A stretch of 64,000 bases of DNA, from the NCBI RefSeq assembly GCF_900188295.1, contig NZ_FZNM01000006.1, positions 124,001 through 188,000 of the forward strand. The letters run 5' to 3'. The notes under the pieces were generated by a model. That model did not search any database. It was not told the DNA's origin and saw only the letters and a program-made list of their open reading frames with translations. Position 1 is the stretch's first letter; each line of letters begins with the position of its first letter. A program made the position numbers and the translations under genes. The DNA comes from Paracoccus sediminis. Its GTDB lineage: Bacteria > Pseudomonadota > Alphaproteobacteria > Rhodobacterales > Rhodobacteraceae. Below are positions 9,161-18,324 of this stretch, one piece after another.

Positions 9161-9871
9161 TCAGACCACCTTGACGGTGATCTCGTCCACGCCCTCGACA
9201 TGACCGGTCATCACATCGCCGCGCACCACGGCGCCGACGCCCGCCGGGGTTCCCGCAAAGATCACGTCGCCCGGACGCAGTTCGAACAGGCGCGACAGAT
9301 AGGCGATCATTTCAGGCACTTTCCAGATCATCTGGTTCAGATCGCCCTGCTGGCGCGGTTCGCCGTTCACCTCGACCCGGATGGCGCCCTGCGTGGGATG
9401 TCCCACCTCGGACACGGGATGGATGACCGAACAGGGGGCCGATGCCTCGAAGGACTTGCCGGTTTCCCATGGGCGGCCCATCTTCTTGGCCTGGCCCTGA
9501 AGATCGCGCCGGGTCATGTCCAGCCCGACGCCGTAACCGAACACGCAGTCCAGCGCCTTGTCCAGCGGGATGTCGGTGCCGCCCGATTTCAGCGCCACGA
9601 CCAGTTCGATCTCGTGATGCACATCGCTGGTTTCGGTCGGATAGGGAAAATCCTGACCCGGCGGCACGATGGAATCGGGATTCTTCTGGAAAAAGAACGG
9701 CGGCTCCTTGTCGGGATCGTGGCCCATCTCGATGGCATGGTCGGCAAAGTTGCGGCCAACGCAATAGATGCGGCGCACCGGGAACAGCTTGTCGGTGCCG
9801 GCCACGGGAATCGTGGGCGTCGGCTCGGGCACAAAGACATAATCGGCCATCTTGCTCATTTCGTTCATCAT
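9161..9871 (-). CDS. Fumarylacetoacetate hydrolase family enzyme, fumarylpyruvate-hydrolase-like
   Basis: A protein of 236 residues. Start ATG at 9871 (or the adjacent ATG at 9868), with AGGAG just upstream; the ATGATGA overlaps the stop of the upstream permease gene. FAH-fold enzymes cleave C-C bonds in beta-dicarbonyl acids with a Mg2+ or Ca2+ ion. The metal ligands are visible as the paired glutamates in [10 protein letters not shown] and the aspartate in [14 protein letters not shown]. The opening [21 protein letters not shown] and the total length fit the short fumarylpyruvate hydrolase/acylpyruvase group of the gentisate pathway. No gentisate dioxygenase or maleylpyruvate isomerase is in the window, so the exact substrate is open. 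Confidence 0.85.
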   Translation of the reverse strand: MMNEMSKMADYVFVPEPTPTIPVAGTDKLFPVRRIYCVGRNFADHAIEMGHDPDKEPPFFFQKNPDSIVPPGQDFPYPTETSDVHHEIELVVALKSGGTDIPLDKALDCVFGYGVGLDMTRRDLQGQAKKMGRPWETGKSFEASAPCSVIHPVSEVGHPTQGAIRVEVNGEPRQQGDLNQMIWKVPEMIAYLSRLFELRPGDVIFAGTPAGVGAVVRGDVMTGHVEGVDEITVKVV

Positions 9872-10620
9872 CTCGCTCCTGCGTAATACTCGATGCGTTT
9901 TTCCGCATTTTCCACCAGCGCCGACAGCACCATCGCCGCGGCGAACAGAACCAGTGTCAGCGCCCAGAACCGTTCCATGTCGAAACTGCGGGAATACAGT
10001 TCGAACAGTTCGCCGTAACCGATCACCGCAACCAGAATCTGGCCGATGACCACCCCCTTGACGCCCCGGATCACCCCGATGCGGATCCCTGCAAGAATCT
10101 CGGGCAGCGCCGAGACCAGGATGATCTTGCGCATGATCGTGGCCTGCGAGGCGCCATAGGACCGCGCCATGTCGATCAGCGACGGCGGCACCTGCATGAC
10201 GCCCGCGCGGGCGTCCAGCACGATGATCCAGACGGCGAACAGGAACACCGTGACGACGATCGTCGCCTCGCCCATGCCGAACAGGATCATCAGCACCGGC
10301 ACCAGCGCGGACAGGGGCGCGCTGACGAAGATGTTCACCCACAGGCCGAAGATGTTGTCGATGATCTTGACCCGCCCCATCATCACGCCCAGCGGCACGC
10401 CGATGCCGATGGCCAGGGCCATGCCGATCACGAATGACCGGATCGTGACCCAGGTGGCGTTCTGCCAGGAATTCGTCTGCACCAGGTCGACGCCCGCGGC
10501 GAGGATCGCGCTCATCGGGGGGATCAGGAAAATGACGTCCATCCTGCCGACGATTTCCCAGACCAGCGCCCAGACGATCAGCGAGGCCATCATGGGAATG
10601 CGGTATCCGAACAGGGTCAT
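9868..10620 (-). CDS. ABC transporter permease, SsuC/TauC-like
   Basis: A protein of 250 residues with about six transmembrane helices. The EAA-type cytoplasmic loop that docks on the ATPase is [20 protein letters not shown]. The family (nitrate/sulfonate/bicarbonate importers, BPD_transp_1) matches the neighbouring ATPase and binding protein. The start ATG at 10620 lies seven bases after the ATPase stop and the stop overlaps the hydrolase start, so it is tightly cotranscribed. This is the second of two different permeases in the operon, so the importer is probably a heterodimer in the membrane. Confidence 0.9.
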   Translation of the reverse strand: MTLFGYRIPMMASLIVWALVWEIVGRMDVIFLIPPMSAILAAGVDLVQTNSWQNATWVTIRSFVIGMALAIGIGVPLGVMMGRVKIIDNIFGLWVNIFVSAPLSALVPVLMILFGMGEATIVVTVFLFAVWIIVLDARAGVMQVPPSLIDMARSYGASQATIMRKIILVSALPEILAGIRIGVIRGVKGVVIGQILVAVIGYGELFELYSRSFDMERFWALTLVLFAAAMVLSALVENAEKRIEYYAGAR

Positions 10621-10626
10621 GGCCGG

Positions 10627-11436
10627 TCACTCCGCATAATGGCGCAGGCTTTGCCAGATCTCCTCGACCACGTCGAGATAGCCTGGATCGCGCCGGATGT
10701 CGTCGGGATCGGCGGTGCGGTCGATGCGGGGATCGATGATGTTCGACACCCGGCCCGGACGGGGCGACAGCAGCACGATCCGGTCCGAAACATAGACCGC
10801 CTCCTCGATCGAATGGGTGACGAAGATAAAGGTCTTGCGCTCCATCTCGACCAGCCGCAGCAAATCCTCCTGAAACTTGCGGCGGTTCTGCTCGTCCACA
10901 GCCGAAAAGGGTTCGTCCAGCAGCAGCACGTCGGCGTTGACCGCGAAGGCCCGCGCGATGCCGACCCGCTGGCGCATCCCGCCCGACAGTTCATGGGGAT
11001 ACTTGTCCTCGAAGCCCTGAAGTCCGACCTCCTCGATATAGCGGCGGGCTATGCGGTTGCGCTCGGCCGCGGCCAAGCCCTTCAGTTCCAGCCCGAAGCC
11101 CACGTTGCGCAGCACGGTGGCCCAGGGCATCAGGGCAAAATCCTGGAACACGAACGCGCGTTCCGGCCCCGGCCCGGTCACGGCACGGCCGTTGACGACG
11201 ATCTGCCCCGAGGTCGCGGGCACCAGCCCGGCGATGATCTTCAAAAGCGTGGTCTTGCCGCACCCCGACGGACCCAGAAGGGTCGTCAGCTTGCCGCGTT
11301 CGAATTGCAGGTCAATGCTGCGCAGCGCCTCGACGGTGCCGTAATGCTTCGAGATCGTCTCGACCCGGACGACGGGGTCGCTGGTCACGACGCTGGCGGG
11401 ATCGAATTCGTCCTTGGACAAGGCTTGGACGCTCAT
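10627..11436 (-). CDS. ABC transporter ATP-binding protein, SsuB/TauB-like
   Basis: A protein of 269 residues with all ATPase motifs: Walker [10 protein letters not shown] near residue 56, the Q-loop in [10 protein letters not shown], signature [15 protein letters not shown], Walker [13 protein letters not shown], and the H-loop in [13 protein letters not shown]. It powers import through the two adjacent permeases. It sits between them in the order binding protein, permease, ATPase, permease, hydrolase, with gaps of one to six bases. Substrate class is sulfonate/nitrate/aromatic-acid-like by family; the neighbouring hydrolase favours a carbon source. Intact. Confidence 0.93.
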   Translation of the reverse strand: MSVQALSKDEFDPASVVTSDPVVRVETISKHYGTVEALRSIDLQFERGKLTTLLGPSGCGKTTLLKIIAGLVPATSGQIVVNGRAVTGPGPERAFVFQDFALMPWATVLRNVGFGLELKGLAAAERNRIARRYIEEVGLQGFEDKYPHELSGGMRQRVGIARAFAVNADVLLLDEPFSAVDEQNRRKFQEDLLRLVEMERKTFIFVTHSIEEAVYVSDRIVLLSPRPGRVSNIIDPRIDRTADPDDIRRDPGYLDVVEEIWQSLRHYAE

Positions 11437-11437
11437 C

Positions 11438-12262
11438 TCAGCTCCTCCTTTTTTCGGGGCGCATGACGTTCGTTTCGAACCATTGCAGCGCGGCCAGCGT
11501 CAAGGTCGAGGCCGCGATGATGGCCGCGACGGCGGCGTACATGTGCGCATAGTTCGCGACCGAACGGTGATAGGTGATAAGATCGCCGATCCCGGTGGGC
11601 GTAATCAGCAGTTCGGCCAGCATGACGCCGATGAACCCTGCCGCCACGCCCAGCCGCAGGCCCGCGAACAGCACAGGCGAGGCGTCGGGAATGATGATCT
11701 TGAAGATCTGCTGCCGGCGGTTGCCCTGGAACGACCGGCACATGTCCACCAGCGACGGGTTCACATGCCGCACCGCCTTGTAGGAATTCAGCACGATCAC
11801 CGGCAGGGCCAGCATGATGACGGCCAGCGTCTTGGCCACCAGCCCGATGCCGTAAACGAACGTCACCAGCGGCACCAGCGCCGCCATGGGCGCGGCCTGC
11901 AACACGATGAACACCGGCGCCAGCAGCCATTCCATCCGATCCGACAGGCCCATCACGATGCCCAGCGCAATCCCCAGCAAGGCCGACACGGCGACGCCCA
12001 GCACCAAGGGTTGCAGGGTCAGGAAAAACGCGCGGATCATCGATCCGTCTCCGACCATTTCGAAAAAGGCAGCCAGCGTGTCCAGGAACGTCGGAAAGGC
12101 AAAGCTGATCGGAACCCGGCCCGCGATTTCCCAGGCGGTGAACAGAACCAGCAGCGACAGGACGACCCAGAAGGACCGGCGCCGTTCGGCGAACAGGCGC
12201 AGCGCCTGTCCCGTGGTGGCCGCAGGGGCCACCACCTTCGCATCCTGTGACATGACGCTCAT
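11438..12262 (-). CDS. ABC transporter permease, SsuC/TauC-like (first of two)
   Basis: A protein of 274 residues with a cytosolic N-terminus of about 35 residues, then six predicted helices and the EAA loop DMCRSFQGNRRQQIFKIIIP. It belongs to the same family as the permease at 9868-10620 but is clearly divergent from it, so the two were probably recruited to form a heteromeric channel rather than arising by recent duplication. The start ATG at 12262 lies one base after the binding-protein stop and the stop is one base before the ATPase start. Confidence 0.9.
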   Translation of the reverse strand: MSVMSQDAKVVAPAATTGQALRLFAERRRSFWVVLSLLVLFTAWEIAGRVPISFAFPTFLDTLAAFFEMVGDGSMIRAFFLTLQPLVLGVAVSALLGIALGIVMGLSDRMEWLLAPVFIVLQAAPMAALVPLVTFVYGIGLVAKTLAVIMLALPVIVLNSYKAVRHVNPSLVDMCRSFQGNRRQQIFKIIIPDASPVLFAGLRLGVAAGFIGVMLAELLITPTGIGDLITYHRSVANYAHMYAAVAAIIAASTLTLAALQWFETNVMRPEKRRS

Positions 12263-12263
12263 C

Positions 12264-13253
12264 TCACTGGGTTCCGATCTTGTCCAGAACGCCGTCCAGG
12301 ACGCTGAGATCCCAGAAGTCCTCGACCTTCAGATCCTCGGCATTGCCTTCAAGCGCGCCCGAGGCCGTGTAGAAGGCGAAATCGCCCTTGGCCGCCGCCT
12401 CGCCGCCGCCATTCATGGGCAAGGCGTCCTTCATGCCCGAATAATAAGGTTCGATATCGGCCAGCATCTCGGGCGTGGCATCCGGCAGCAGGTTGTACTG
12501 GTCCCGCAGTCTGGCGACCACGGTGGGATCGGCCGCGATCTCGCGCCAAGTGGTCACGATGGCCTCGACCAGCGCGGACACGTCCTCGGGGTTTTCGGCC
12601 AGGTATTCCGTGTTGGCGAACATCGCCTCGTCAGTGGCCTCCACCCCGTCCAGCGGCAGGAAGGCAAACCGGTCGGGCGCCTCGGATTCCAGGATCCGCT
12701 TGCCCGATGAATCGACAATGGTGGCCTTGATGTTGCCCTGCAACAGCGCGCCGGTGCGCACCTCGGCGCCGGGAACATAGGCGATGCTGGAATATTCGAT
12801 GCCTTGCTTGTCGGCCATCATCTGCATGATCGCCTCGGTTCCCGAACCCCGCGAATGGACCGCGATTTCCTGCCCGTCCAGATCCGCCCAGGTCTTGTAG
12901 AATTCGGTGTTCACGACGGGATACATCTGCAACTCGCTCAGTTGCAGGAAGATGCGGATCGGCGCCTTGACCTTTTGCAACAGGGCATAAGGCCCCCCGA
13001 TGCCGATGTCCGCTTGTCCGCTGACCACCGCCTGCGCGGCGATGTCCTCGCTTTTCAGGAAGGTCGGCTCGATCTCGACCCCCTGTTCCTTCGCCCGCTC
13101 CATCGCGATCAACAGGCCGAGTGTTTCGATCGTGGCGATATCGCCAAAGGCGATGCGCATCGGCTCGGCGGACGCCGCAGCCGGCACGGCCATGGACAGC
13201 GCCAGTGCGGAAACAACGGCCCGACGCCGAAACCTGTCAGCAACAAATCCCAT
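12264..13253 (-). CDS. ABC transporter periplasmic substrate-binding protein, NMT1/SsuA-like
   Basis: A protein of 329 residues. ATG at 13253 is preceded by GGGGAGGAG, and it gives a signal peptide (RRRAVVSALALSMAVPAAASAEP). The mature part has the layout of SsuA/TauA/NMT1 binding proteins: an opening beta strand MRIAFGDIATIETLG, the hinge motif SGQADIGIGGPYALLQ, and ELDG-like WADLDGQEIAVHSRGSGTEA. It delivers a small anionic substrate to the two permeases downstream. It is the first gene of a six-gene reverse-strand operon (binding protein, permease, ATPase, permease, hydrolase, perhaps exporter). Its promoter region is shared with the divergent GntR regulator, the likely controller. Confidence 0.88.
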   Translation of the reverse strand: MGFVADRFRRRAVVSALALSMAVPAAASAEPMRIAFGDIATIETLGLLIAMERAKEQGVEIEPTFLKSEDIAAQAVVSGQADIGIGGPYALLQKVKAPIRIFLQLSELQMYPVVNTEFYKTWADLDGQEIAVHSRGSGTEAIMQMMADKQGIEYSSIAYVPGAEVRTGALLQGNIKATIVDSSGKRILESEAPDRFAFLPLDGVEATDEAMFANTEYLAENPEDVSALVEAIVTTWREIAADPTVVARLRDQYNLLPDATPEMLADIEPYYSGMKDALPMNGGGEAAAKGDFAFYTASGALEGNAEDLKVEDFWDLSVLDGVLDKIGTQ

Positions 13254-13298
13254 TTTCGCTCCTCCCCAGGAAGGGCTCCTCCAAGCCCAATGCAAAAC

Positions 13299-13330
13299 CA
13301 ATGCTGACATTGATTTAAGATTGGGTCAAT
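13299..13330. promoter_or_regulatory. CAATG/CATTG-type inverted repeats upstream of the ABC operon
   Basis: Two small inverted repeats lie within 32 bases: CAATG-ctga-CATTG (13299-13312) and ATTG-ggt-CAAT (13320-13330). They share the CAAT/ATTG core with the larger palindrome at the regulator start (13446-13465). They sit 46-77 bases upstream of the binding-protein start, where a repressor would block transcription. Confidence 0.45.
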
Positions 13331-13445
13331 ACAGTTAACAAAAAGTTTTTCCCTATAATATTATTTCCATTATTTTACAGTATTTTATGCGAAGAAGTAG
13401 GGTTACAGATGCCGGTTGACTTCGCGATTAAGAATCACGATGCTG

Positions 13446-13465
13446 AACCAATGAAACGATTGGTT
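13446..13465. promoter_or_regulatory. Candidate autoregulatory operator of the GntR regulator
   Basis: A perfect inverted repeat, AACCAAT-gaaacg-ATTGGTT, ends five bases before the regulator ATG at 13471 and covers the place where a ribosome binding site would be. Palindromes of this size are typical for FadR/FCD GntR dimers. The sequence between it and the ABC operon is unusually AT-rich for this genome. Confidence 0.5.
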
Positions 13466-13470
13466 TGAAA

Positions 13471-14148
13471 ATGCAGCAGATTCATGTGACCCCTCTGGAC
13501 AAGTTGCGCGCCTATCTGGAAGCCGCTGACCTGGGTGACGACGGGCGCCTGCCGCCCGAACGCGAACTGGCCGAGACGCTGGACATGGGGCGGACCGTGC
13601 TGCGCAAGGCCCTTGCGACCCTGCAAGGACAGGGGGTCGTGTGGCGCCATGTCGGCAAAGGCACCTTTGTCGGCGAACGACCGCTGGAAAGCATTCGCGA
13701 CATCAATGCGCTTGTGCTGCGGACCAACCCGACCGAGGTCATGGCAGCCCGCCTTGCCTTTGAACCCGAGATCGCGCGCCTTGCCGCCGCGAATGCCACC
13801 GGCGGACAGATCAACGACCTGCGGGCCTGTGCCCAGAAATGCCGTCAGGCGCCGACTTGGCGGCAATACGAACATCACGACAATCGGCTGCATCGCGCGT
13901 TGGGGGAAGCCACGCAGAATTCCCTGTTGCTGGGCTTGCTTGACACCATAACGACCGTCCGACGCGCCGTGACCTGGGGCCGCCACCGAGACAACCCCGC
14001 CCGCCCGCCGCGCGACCACCACAGCTTCGAACAACACGACCGCATCGTCGAAGCCGTTGCCGCGCGCGACGGGCAGGCTGCCGCGGACGCCATGCGCACG
14101 CACCTGCGAACAGTCGAACAGAACCTGCGCGATAGCCTGGGATATTGA
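13471..14148 (+). CDS. GntR family transcriptional regulator, FCD (FadR) subfamily
   Basis: A protein of 225 residues. The N-terminal winged helix shows the GntR signature GRLPPERELAETLDMGRTVLRKALATLQGQG at about residues 27-57 (given here only to mark the helix-turn-helix). A GKGTFVG wing follows. The C-terminal helical FCD domain has the metal/effector pattern (HHDNRLHRALGEA, then EQHDRIVEAVAARD and AMRTHL). It is divergent from the ABC/hydrolase operon with a 217-base AT-rich gap, so it most likely represses that operon until the substrate or a breakdown product binds. ATG at 13471 is used; a TTG two codons earlier is possible. No strong ribosome binding site is visible. Confidence 0.88.
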   Translation: MQQIHVTPLDKLRAYLEAADLGDDGRLPPERELAETLDMGRTVLRKALATLQGQGVVWRHVGKGTFVGERPLESIRDINALVLRTNPTEVMAARLAFEPEIARLAAANATGGQINDLRACAQKCRQAPTWRQYEHHDNRLHRALGEATQNSLLLGLLDTITTVRRAVTWGRHRDNPARPPRDHHSFEQHDRIVEAVAARDGQAAADAMRTHLRTVEQNLRDSLGY

Positions 14149-14578
14149 GGCTGCCGGGGCGGCCCCTTGTCAAACCACGGAACAGCGGCCGTTCGACCCT
14201 CCACGTCTTGCGACTCAGGCCTTGCGATCCGGTGACGATGCGCCTTGGGACCGCGCAACCGAACTGGAGTCGTGACGCTGGTTGGCAGCAAGACGGCGAC
14301 GCGCGAGAGGAACGCCTGTCGAGAGTCCCAGACCAGGAAAGTGTCCCCCGATGATTCTGCCCGGCCGGCCGACCGCCCGCTTTCCCACGGGTTCAACTTC
14401 CCTGACGCCTCTGGCGTAGCCGGCCATATCATCAAAATATGAAATCCGCGCCCGTCAGACCCCGAAGTTTATTCTTTGCAGGGAACCGTTCCGAGGAACC
14501 GAGCACAGTCTCGGCTTAAGCAGGCAACCTGGGTGATCCTTGCCTTCCGACTTGGGCAATCAAACGATGATGTGTTCC
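14149..14578. other. Gap with no recognised gene
   Basis: This stretch of 430 bases lies between the GntR regulator and tRNA-Ser. The short frames in it have no family resemblance, no ribosome binding site and ordinary GC composition. GGAACCGTTCC at 14483-14493 is a local palindrome with no downstream gene on either strand that would use it. Confidence 0.5.
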
Positions 14579-14668
14579 TGGCGGACAGTGAGGGATTCGA
14601 ACCCTCGAGACGGTTCCCCGCCTACACACTTTCCAGGCGTGCGCCTTCGACCACTCGGCCAACTGTCC
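14579..14668 (-). tRNA. tRNA-Ser (anticodon GGA), CCA encoded
   Basis: Reverse strand from 14668. The acceptor GGACAGT pairs with ACTGTCC, then a G discriminator and an encoded CCA (14581-14579). The anticodon arm is GCCTGGAAAGTGTG, with anticodon GGA reading UCC/UCU serine codons. The T arm contains GGTTCGAATCC. The long variable arm between anticodon and T stems identifies a class II (serine) tRNA. It is 90 bases including CCA. Confidence 0.97.
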
Positions 14669-14706
14669 GTGGGCGCGGTCTAGCTTGTGTCCGCGGCCTG
14701 CGCAAG

Positions 14707-15315
14707 TCAGAGCTTCGAGATACGCTGCTGGAGTTCCGCAAGCTGGCGACGGATTTCGGCCATGTCCTCGGTCCCGTCGGATCCAGCGGGTTTGCGAACC
14801 TGTTTCCGGGGCGCCGATGCCTCGTCGGCCTTATCGGCCGCATCACCGTCGCCGGGTTCGGGGCCAGACGAGGCGGTCCATCCACCCATCATCGCCTTGA
14901 GAAAGGCCTGTTGCTGCCGGTGCATCGTGTCAAAGCCGGGGACACGGGCCATCGGATGCGGCATCACCGCCATGTTTTCCATCAGCTTGGACTGGCTTTC
15001 CCGCAGCATCTGGAAACTGGCCGCAAGGAACTGCGGCACGACCGAATGGGCACTGGTCGCATAGCTGCGAACCAAGTCCGTCAGCACGTCGATGGGCAGG
15101 ACGTTTTCGCCTCGACCCTCGTGTTCGGCAATAATTTGAAGCAGATACTGGCGGGTCAGATCGTCGCCGGACTTGAGGTCCACGATCTTCACATCGCGGC
15201 CGCCGCGAATAAAGGCGGCGATATCCTCGAGCGTGACGTAGTCGCTGGTTTCTGTGTTGTAAAGCCGCCGGCTGGCATAGCGTTTAACCAGCAGCGGAGC
15301 GGACGTTCCGGCCAT
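14707..15315 (-). CDS. phaR: Polyhydroxyalkanoate synthesis repressor PhaR
   Basis: A protein of 202 residues. ATG at 15315 has GAGGT upstream and gives MAGTSAPLLVKRYASRRLYN, the conserved N-terminal DNA-binding motif of PhaR (KRYxxRRLYNTxTSxYVTLxDI). Two PHB-accumulation-regulator repeats follow (DDLTRQYLLQIIAEHE; LVRSYATSAHSVVPQFLAASF), then a charged, Pro-rich linker and a short C-terminal coiled coil. PhaR binds both DNA and nascent PHB granules and represses phaP and its own gene when no polymer is present. It is the last of three reverse-strand genes phaC-phaP-phaR, an order known from Paracoccus. tRNA-Ser follows 38 bases downstream. Confidence 0.95.
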   Translation of the reverse strand: MAGTSAPLLVKRYASRRLYNTETSDYVTLEDIAAFIRGGRDVKIVDLKSGDDLTRQYLLQIIAEHEGRGENVLPIDVLTDLVRSYATSAHSVVPQFLAASFQMLRESQSKLMENMAVMPHPMARVPGFDTMHRQQQAFLKAMMGGWTASSGPEPGDGDAADKADEASAPRKQVRKPAGSDGTEDMAEIRRQLAELQQRISKL

Positions 15316-15411
15316 GTCGGACCTCGGACAAGCGATTTCCGCCATGATGGATGCTGCATCCGCAAAACGCAAAGAAAAATTCCGCGCCCGCCATGAACAT
15401 CAAAACAAACG

Positions 15412-15436
15412 AAAAAGGGGCGCAAGCGCCCCTTTT
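15412..15436 (-). terminator. Intrinsic terminator after phaP
   Basis: GGGGCG, loop CAAG, CGCCCC, flanked by A-runs on one side and T-runs on the other (15412-15436). On the reverse strand the stem ends in TTTTT, a good rho-independent terminator 23 bases after the phaP stop, and it would also work on the plus strand. It separates abundant phaP message from phaR. Confidence 0.85.
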
Positions 15437-15458
15437 CCAAAATCCGTTCGGATGCCGA

Positions 15459-15920
15459 TCACTTCGCGGCAGAAGTCGCGGTCGAGGTCGCCTTCTTAAC
15501 GGCGGCCTGGGTGTCGCGCACAGCCGATTCCGTCACGTTGCGGGCCTCGGCGGCAACGTCCTTGCCGGCGGTCAGCATCAGGTCCACGGTGTCCATCTGA
15601 ACCTTTTTCGCCACTTCGGCATAGGCGGCCATGTGCTCGGCGGCCACTTCGGCGGACGACGAAGCGAAGTCGCTGAACGACTTGGCATAGTCGGACGGTT
15701 CCTGTTTGACAGCAGCCAGTTCGCCCATGCGGGCGATGGTGTCCTTGGCCCACTGGGCCGAGATCTCGGTCGAACGCTCGGCTGCGGCCAAGGCAACGCG
15801 AGCCAGCTTCTCGCCCAAGGCATTCTGGGACTTGAGAGCTTCCTGAACCGAGGAGGTGTCGATGGGGAAGTTGCCCATCATGTCCTGGAACGTCTTGGTG
15901 TAATCGGGGGTCTTTGCCAT
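15459..15920 (-). CDS. phaP: Phasin, PHB granule-associated protein
   Basis: A protein of 153 residues. ATG at 15920 (MAKTPDYTKTFQDMM) with AGGAG eight bases upstream. It is almost wholly amphipathic helix, Ala/Glu/Lys-rich, without Cys and with a phasin_2-type central stretch (ALKSQNALGEKLARVALAA; SFSDFASSSAEVAAEHMAAY). Phasins coat PHB granules and set their size and number. It lies between phaC and phaR with its own terminator at 15412-15436, in keeping with very high expression and PhaR control. The tail (AAVKKATSTATSAAK) is a lysine-alanine-rich segment like those seen in other phasins. Confidence 0.92.
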   Translation of the reverse strand: MAKTPDYTKTFQDMMGNFPIDTSSVQEALKSQNALGEKLARVALAAAERSTEISAQWAKDTIARMGELAAVKQEPSDYAKSFSDFASSSAEVAAEHMAAYAEVAKKVQMDTVDLMLTAGKDVAAEARNVTESAVRDTQAAVKKATSTATSAAK

Positions 15921-16118
15921 GTCAGTCACTCCTATCAGCGCAGCGGAAGGACATTTCGAGATGAGGGTTTCCGCAGCAAATCCGTTCTCGTGACGCCAAG
16001 ATAAATGCTGCATCGCGGCATTTCAAGACTTTTATGCTGCGCCGCAGCAAAAAATTAACCAGTGCAAAGGGCGGGCGGGAAACGGGCGAACGCGCCGCAG
16101 TCTGCCGGTTTACCCCGC

Positions 16119-18194
16119 TCAGGCGGCCCGTTCGTGGACATAGTTTCCGGGCGCGGGATACAGCCCCTGCCCCGGATCGCGCGCCGGAACCATCCGTCCG
16201 GCCCGTTCCGCAAGCCATTCCCCCCAGCGGGGCCACCAGCTTCCTTTTGCGAACGACGATGATTCCTTCCACGACTGATGGCCATGGGTGAAATCGCTGC
16301 CGCCCATGTAATGCCCGTATTTCTTCTTCGACGGAGGGTTGACGATCCCCGCGATATGGCCGGATTCCGACAGGATGAAGGTCTTGTCCTTCGACCCCAT
16401 CTGCGCAACGCCGGTCCAGCTGTCCTTCCACGGGGCGATGTGATCCGATTCGCAGGTCACGGCGCACAGCGGCACGGTCACGTCGGAAATATGCAGCTTG
16501 TGGCCCATCAGATCGAAGCCCTCGGCGGCAAAGGCATTCCGCTGGCACAGCCCCCGCAGGTACTGCATTGCCATCTTGCCAGGAAGGTTGGTGCTGTCAC
16601 CGTTCCAATACAGAAGATCGAAGGCCGGCGGCATCTCGCCCATCATGTAGCTGCGGATCGCCGGACCCCAGACCAGATCATTGGGGCGCAGAAAGCTCAT
16701 GGTGCGCGACATCAGCTTGGCGCGCAGAAGGCCATGCCGCTCGACCTCGTCGGCGATGCCGTTCACGAAATCGTCTTGCAGAAAGCTGACGAATTCCCCC
16801 TGGTCCGAAAAATCGGTCAGCGTCGTGAACAGCGTGGCCGAATTGACACGGTCGTCGCCGCGCTGTTTCAACAGCGCCAAGGTCAGCGACAGGGTGGTGC
16901 CGGCGATGCAATAGCCGACGACATTCAGCCTGGGCTGCGCAGTCAGGTCGCGCACCCGGTCCATCGCATCCAGATAGGCGGAAACGTAATCCTCCATCCC
17001 GACGTCGGCAAAGCTGGCGTCGGGGTTTCGCCAACTGACGATGAACAGCGTGTGTCCCTGTTCGACCAGCCATTTGACAAGGCTGTTCTGAGGCTTGAGG
17101 TCCAGAATGTAGAACTTGTTGATCCATGGCGGGAACACCAGCAGCGGAACCTCGTGGACCTGTTCCGTCGCGGGCTTGTACTGGATCAGTTCGTACAGCG
17201 GCGTGCGGTGGACGACGACGCCGTCCGACGTGCCGATATTTTCGCCCACCGTGAAAGCGTCGCGGTCGGCCAGGGACACCACGATGTCGCCGCCGTTGCG
17301 TTCCACGTCGCGGACCAGGTTTTCCAGCCCCTTGACCAGACTCTCGCCTTCGGTCTGGATCGCCCGCTCCAACGCATCGGGATTGGTCGCCAGAAAATTG
17401 GTCGGCGCCATCATGTCCACGATCTGGCTGGTCAGCCAGTCGATGCGGCGGCGGGCGGTGTCGTCGGGCAATTGCAGGTTTTGGGTGGCATCCTTCAGGG
17501 CCTTGGCGTTGATAAGGTACTGCCGCTTGACGAAGTTGAAATACGGGTGGCTCTGCCACAGCGGATTGGAAAACCGCTTGTCCAAGGATGCGTCGTCATG
17601 GTCAGCGGCCGCCTGCCCCCGCGCCACCGCCATCTGCACGTTTGCATAATTCTTGAGGGTATCGCCCCAGTAATTGACCTGGGTTTCCAGAACGCGGGCA
17701 GGCTGTTCGGAGAGGGTCTTCATCCAGGCGTTCGCGGCGGTCATCAGCAGATCCGGCCCAGGCGCCTCGATCCCCGGATTGGGCATAGGCCGGGTTGACA
17801 GCGCCGACATCAGCCGCTTGCCCAGGGTCTCGATCCGTTCGATGTTCTCGGCCAGTTTCCTGGCGGTCGCCTTGGATGACCCCTGGGCCAGGGCATCGGC
17901 CATGGCCTGGGGCGCACGCCCCCCCTCGGCAGCCGATCCCGACCGGGTCGAAGCCACCTGGTCAAGCTGCACCTCGGGCGAGGCGACCGCGGGGGCGTTG
18001 TCGGGCGACGGGGCGGCATCGGCGGCGGGATCCGATGGCGGGGCCGATTCTGCCACAGCGCGTCGTTTTCGCGGGGCCGCCGAGGCAGGTTTGCCCGATG
18101 TTTCAGGGGTGGGCCTGACCGGCTTTCCGGTTGTTTCCTTTTCGCCACCCGCGCGGGCAGCTTTCTTGCCGCCAGATCCTGCGCTTCTTGCCAT
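16119..18194 (-). CDS. phaC: Class I poly(3-hydroxybutyrate) synthase
   Basis: Polymerises (R)-3-hydroxybutyryl-CoA into PHB on the granule surface. The protein has 691 residues; the first ~125 are a long Pro/Ala/Lys-rich unstructured extension. The PhaC N-terminal domain (from about NYWGDTLKNYANVQMA) and the alpha/beta hydrolase core follow. The catalytic cysteine is in the lipase-like box GYCIAGTT (near residue 428), the aspartate in TCESDHIAPWKDSW and the histidine in LSESGHIAGIVNPP, so the triad is intact. The usual class I length is ~590, so the excess is the N-terminal extension. ATG at 18194 is preceded by a weak GGGGGAA. It is divergent from phaZ with a 130-base shared promoter region. 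Confidence 0.96.
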   Translation of the reverse strand: MARSAGSGGKKAARAGGEKETTGKPVRPTPETSGKPASAAPRKRRAVAESAPPSDPAADAAPSPDNAPAVASPEVQLDQVASTRSGSAAEGGRAPQAMADALAQGSSKATARKLAENIERIETLGKRLMSALSTRPMPNPGIEAPGPDLLMTAANAWMKTLSEQPARVLETQVNYWGDTLKNYANVQMAVARGQAAADHDDASLDKRFSNPLWQSHPYFNFVKRQYLINAKALKDATQNLQLPDDTARRRIDWLTSQIVDMMAPTNFLATNPDALERAIQTEGESLVKGLENLVRDVERNGGDIVVSLADRDAFTVGENIGTSDGVVVHRTPLYELIQYKPATEQVHEVPLLVFPPWINKFYILDLKPQNSLVKWLVEQGHTLFIVSWRNPDASFADVGMEDYVSAYLDAMDRVRDLTAQPRLNVVGYCIAGTTLSLTLALLKQRGDDRVNSATLFTTLTDFSDQGEFVSFLQDDFVNGIADEVERHGLLRAKLMSRTMSFLRPNDLVWGPAIRSYMMGEMPPAFDLLYWNGDSTNLPGKMAMQYLRGLCQRNAFAAEGFDLMGHKLHISDVTVPLCAVTCESDHIAPWKDSWTGVAQMGSKDKTFILSESGHIAGIVNPPSKKKYGHYMGGSDFTHGHQSWKESSSFAKGSWWPRWGEWLAERAGRMVPARDPGQGLYPAPGNYVHERAA

Positions 18195-18324
18195 GATCCA
18201 GGTTCCCCCCTATTACCCCATGGAATGATATGCGCAGGACGGGAAATGCGCAAACACGGGTTTTTGGAACCGGATTGCCGTGTCCCGCCTTCCGTCATGC
18301 CACAGCCGCGAAAGGTAGCCTCCT

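Noticed and set aside
9161-10630. Single large protein fusing the permease region and hydrolase
   Set aside because: The upstream part of that frame is a shadow of the permease gene; the hydrolase has its own AGGAG and ATG at 9871.
14483-14493. GGAACCGTTCC as an EcfG promoter element
   Set aside because: No CGTT at suitable spacing and no gene properly placed downstream; a local palindrome only.
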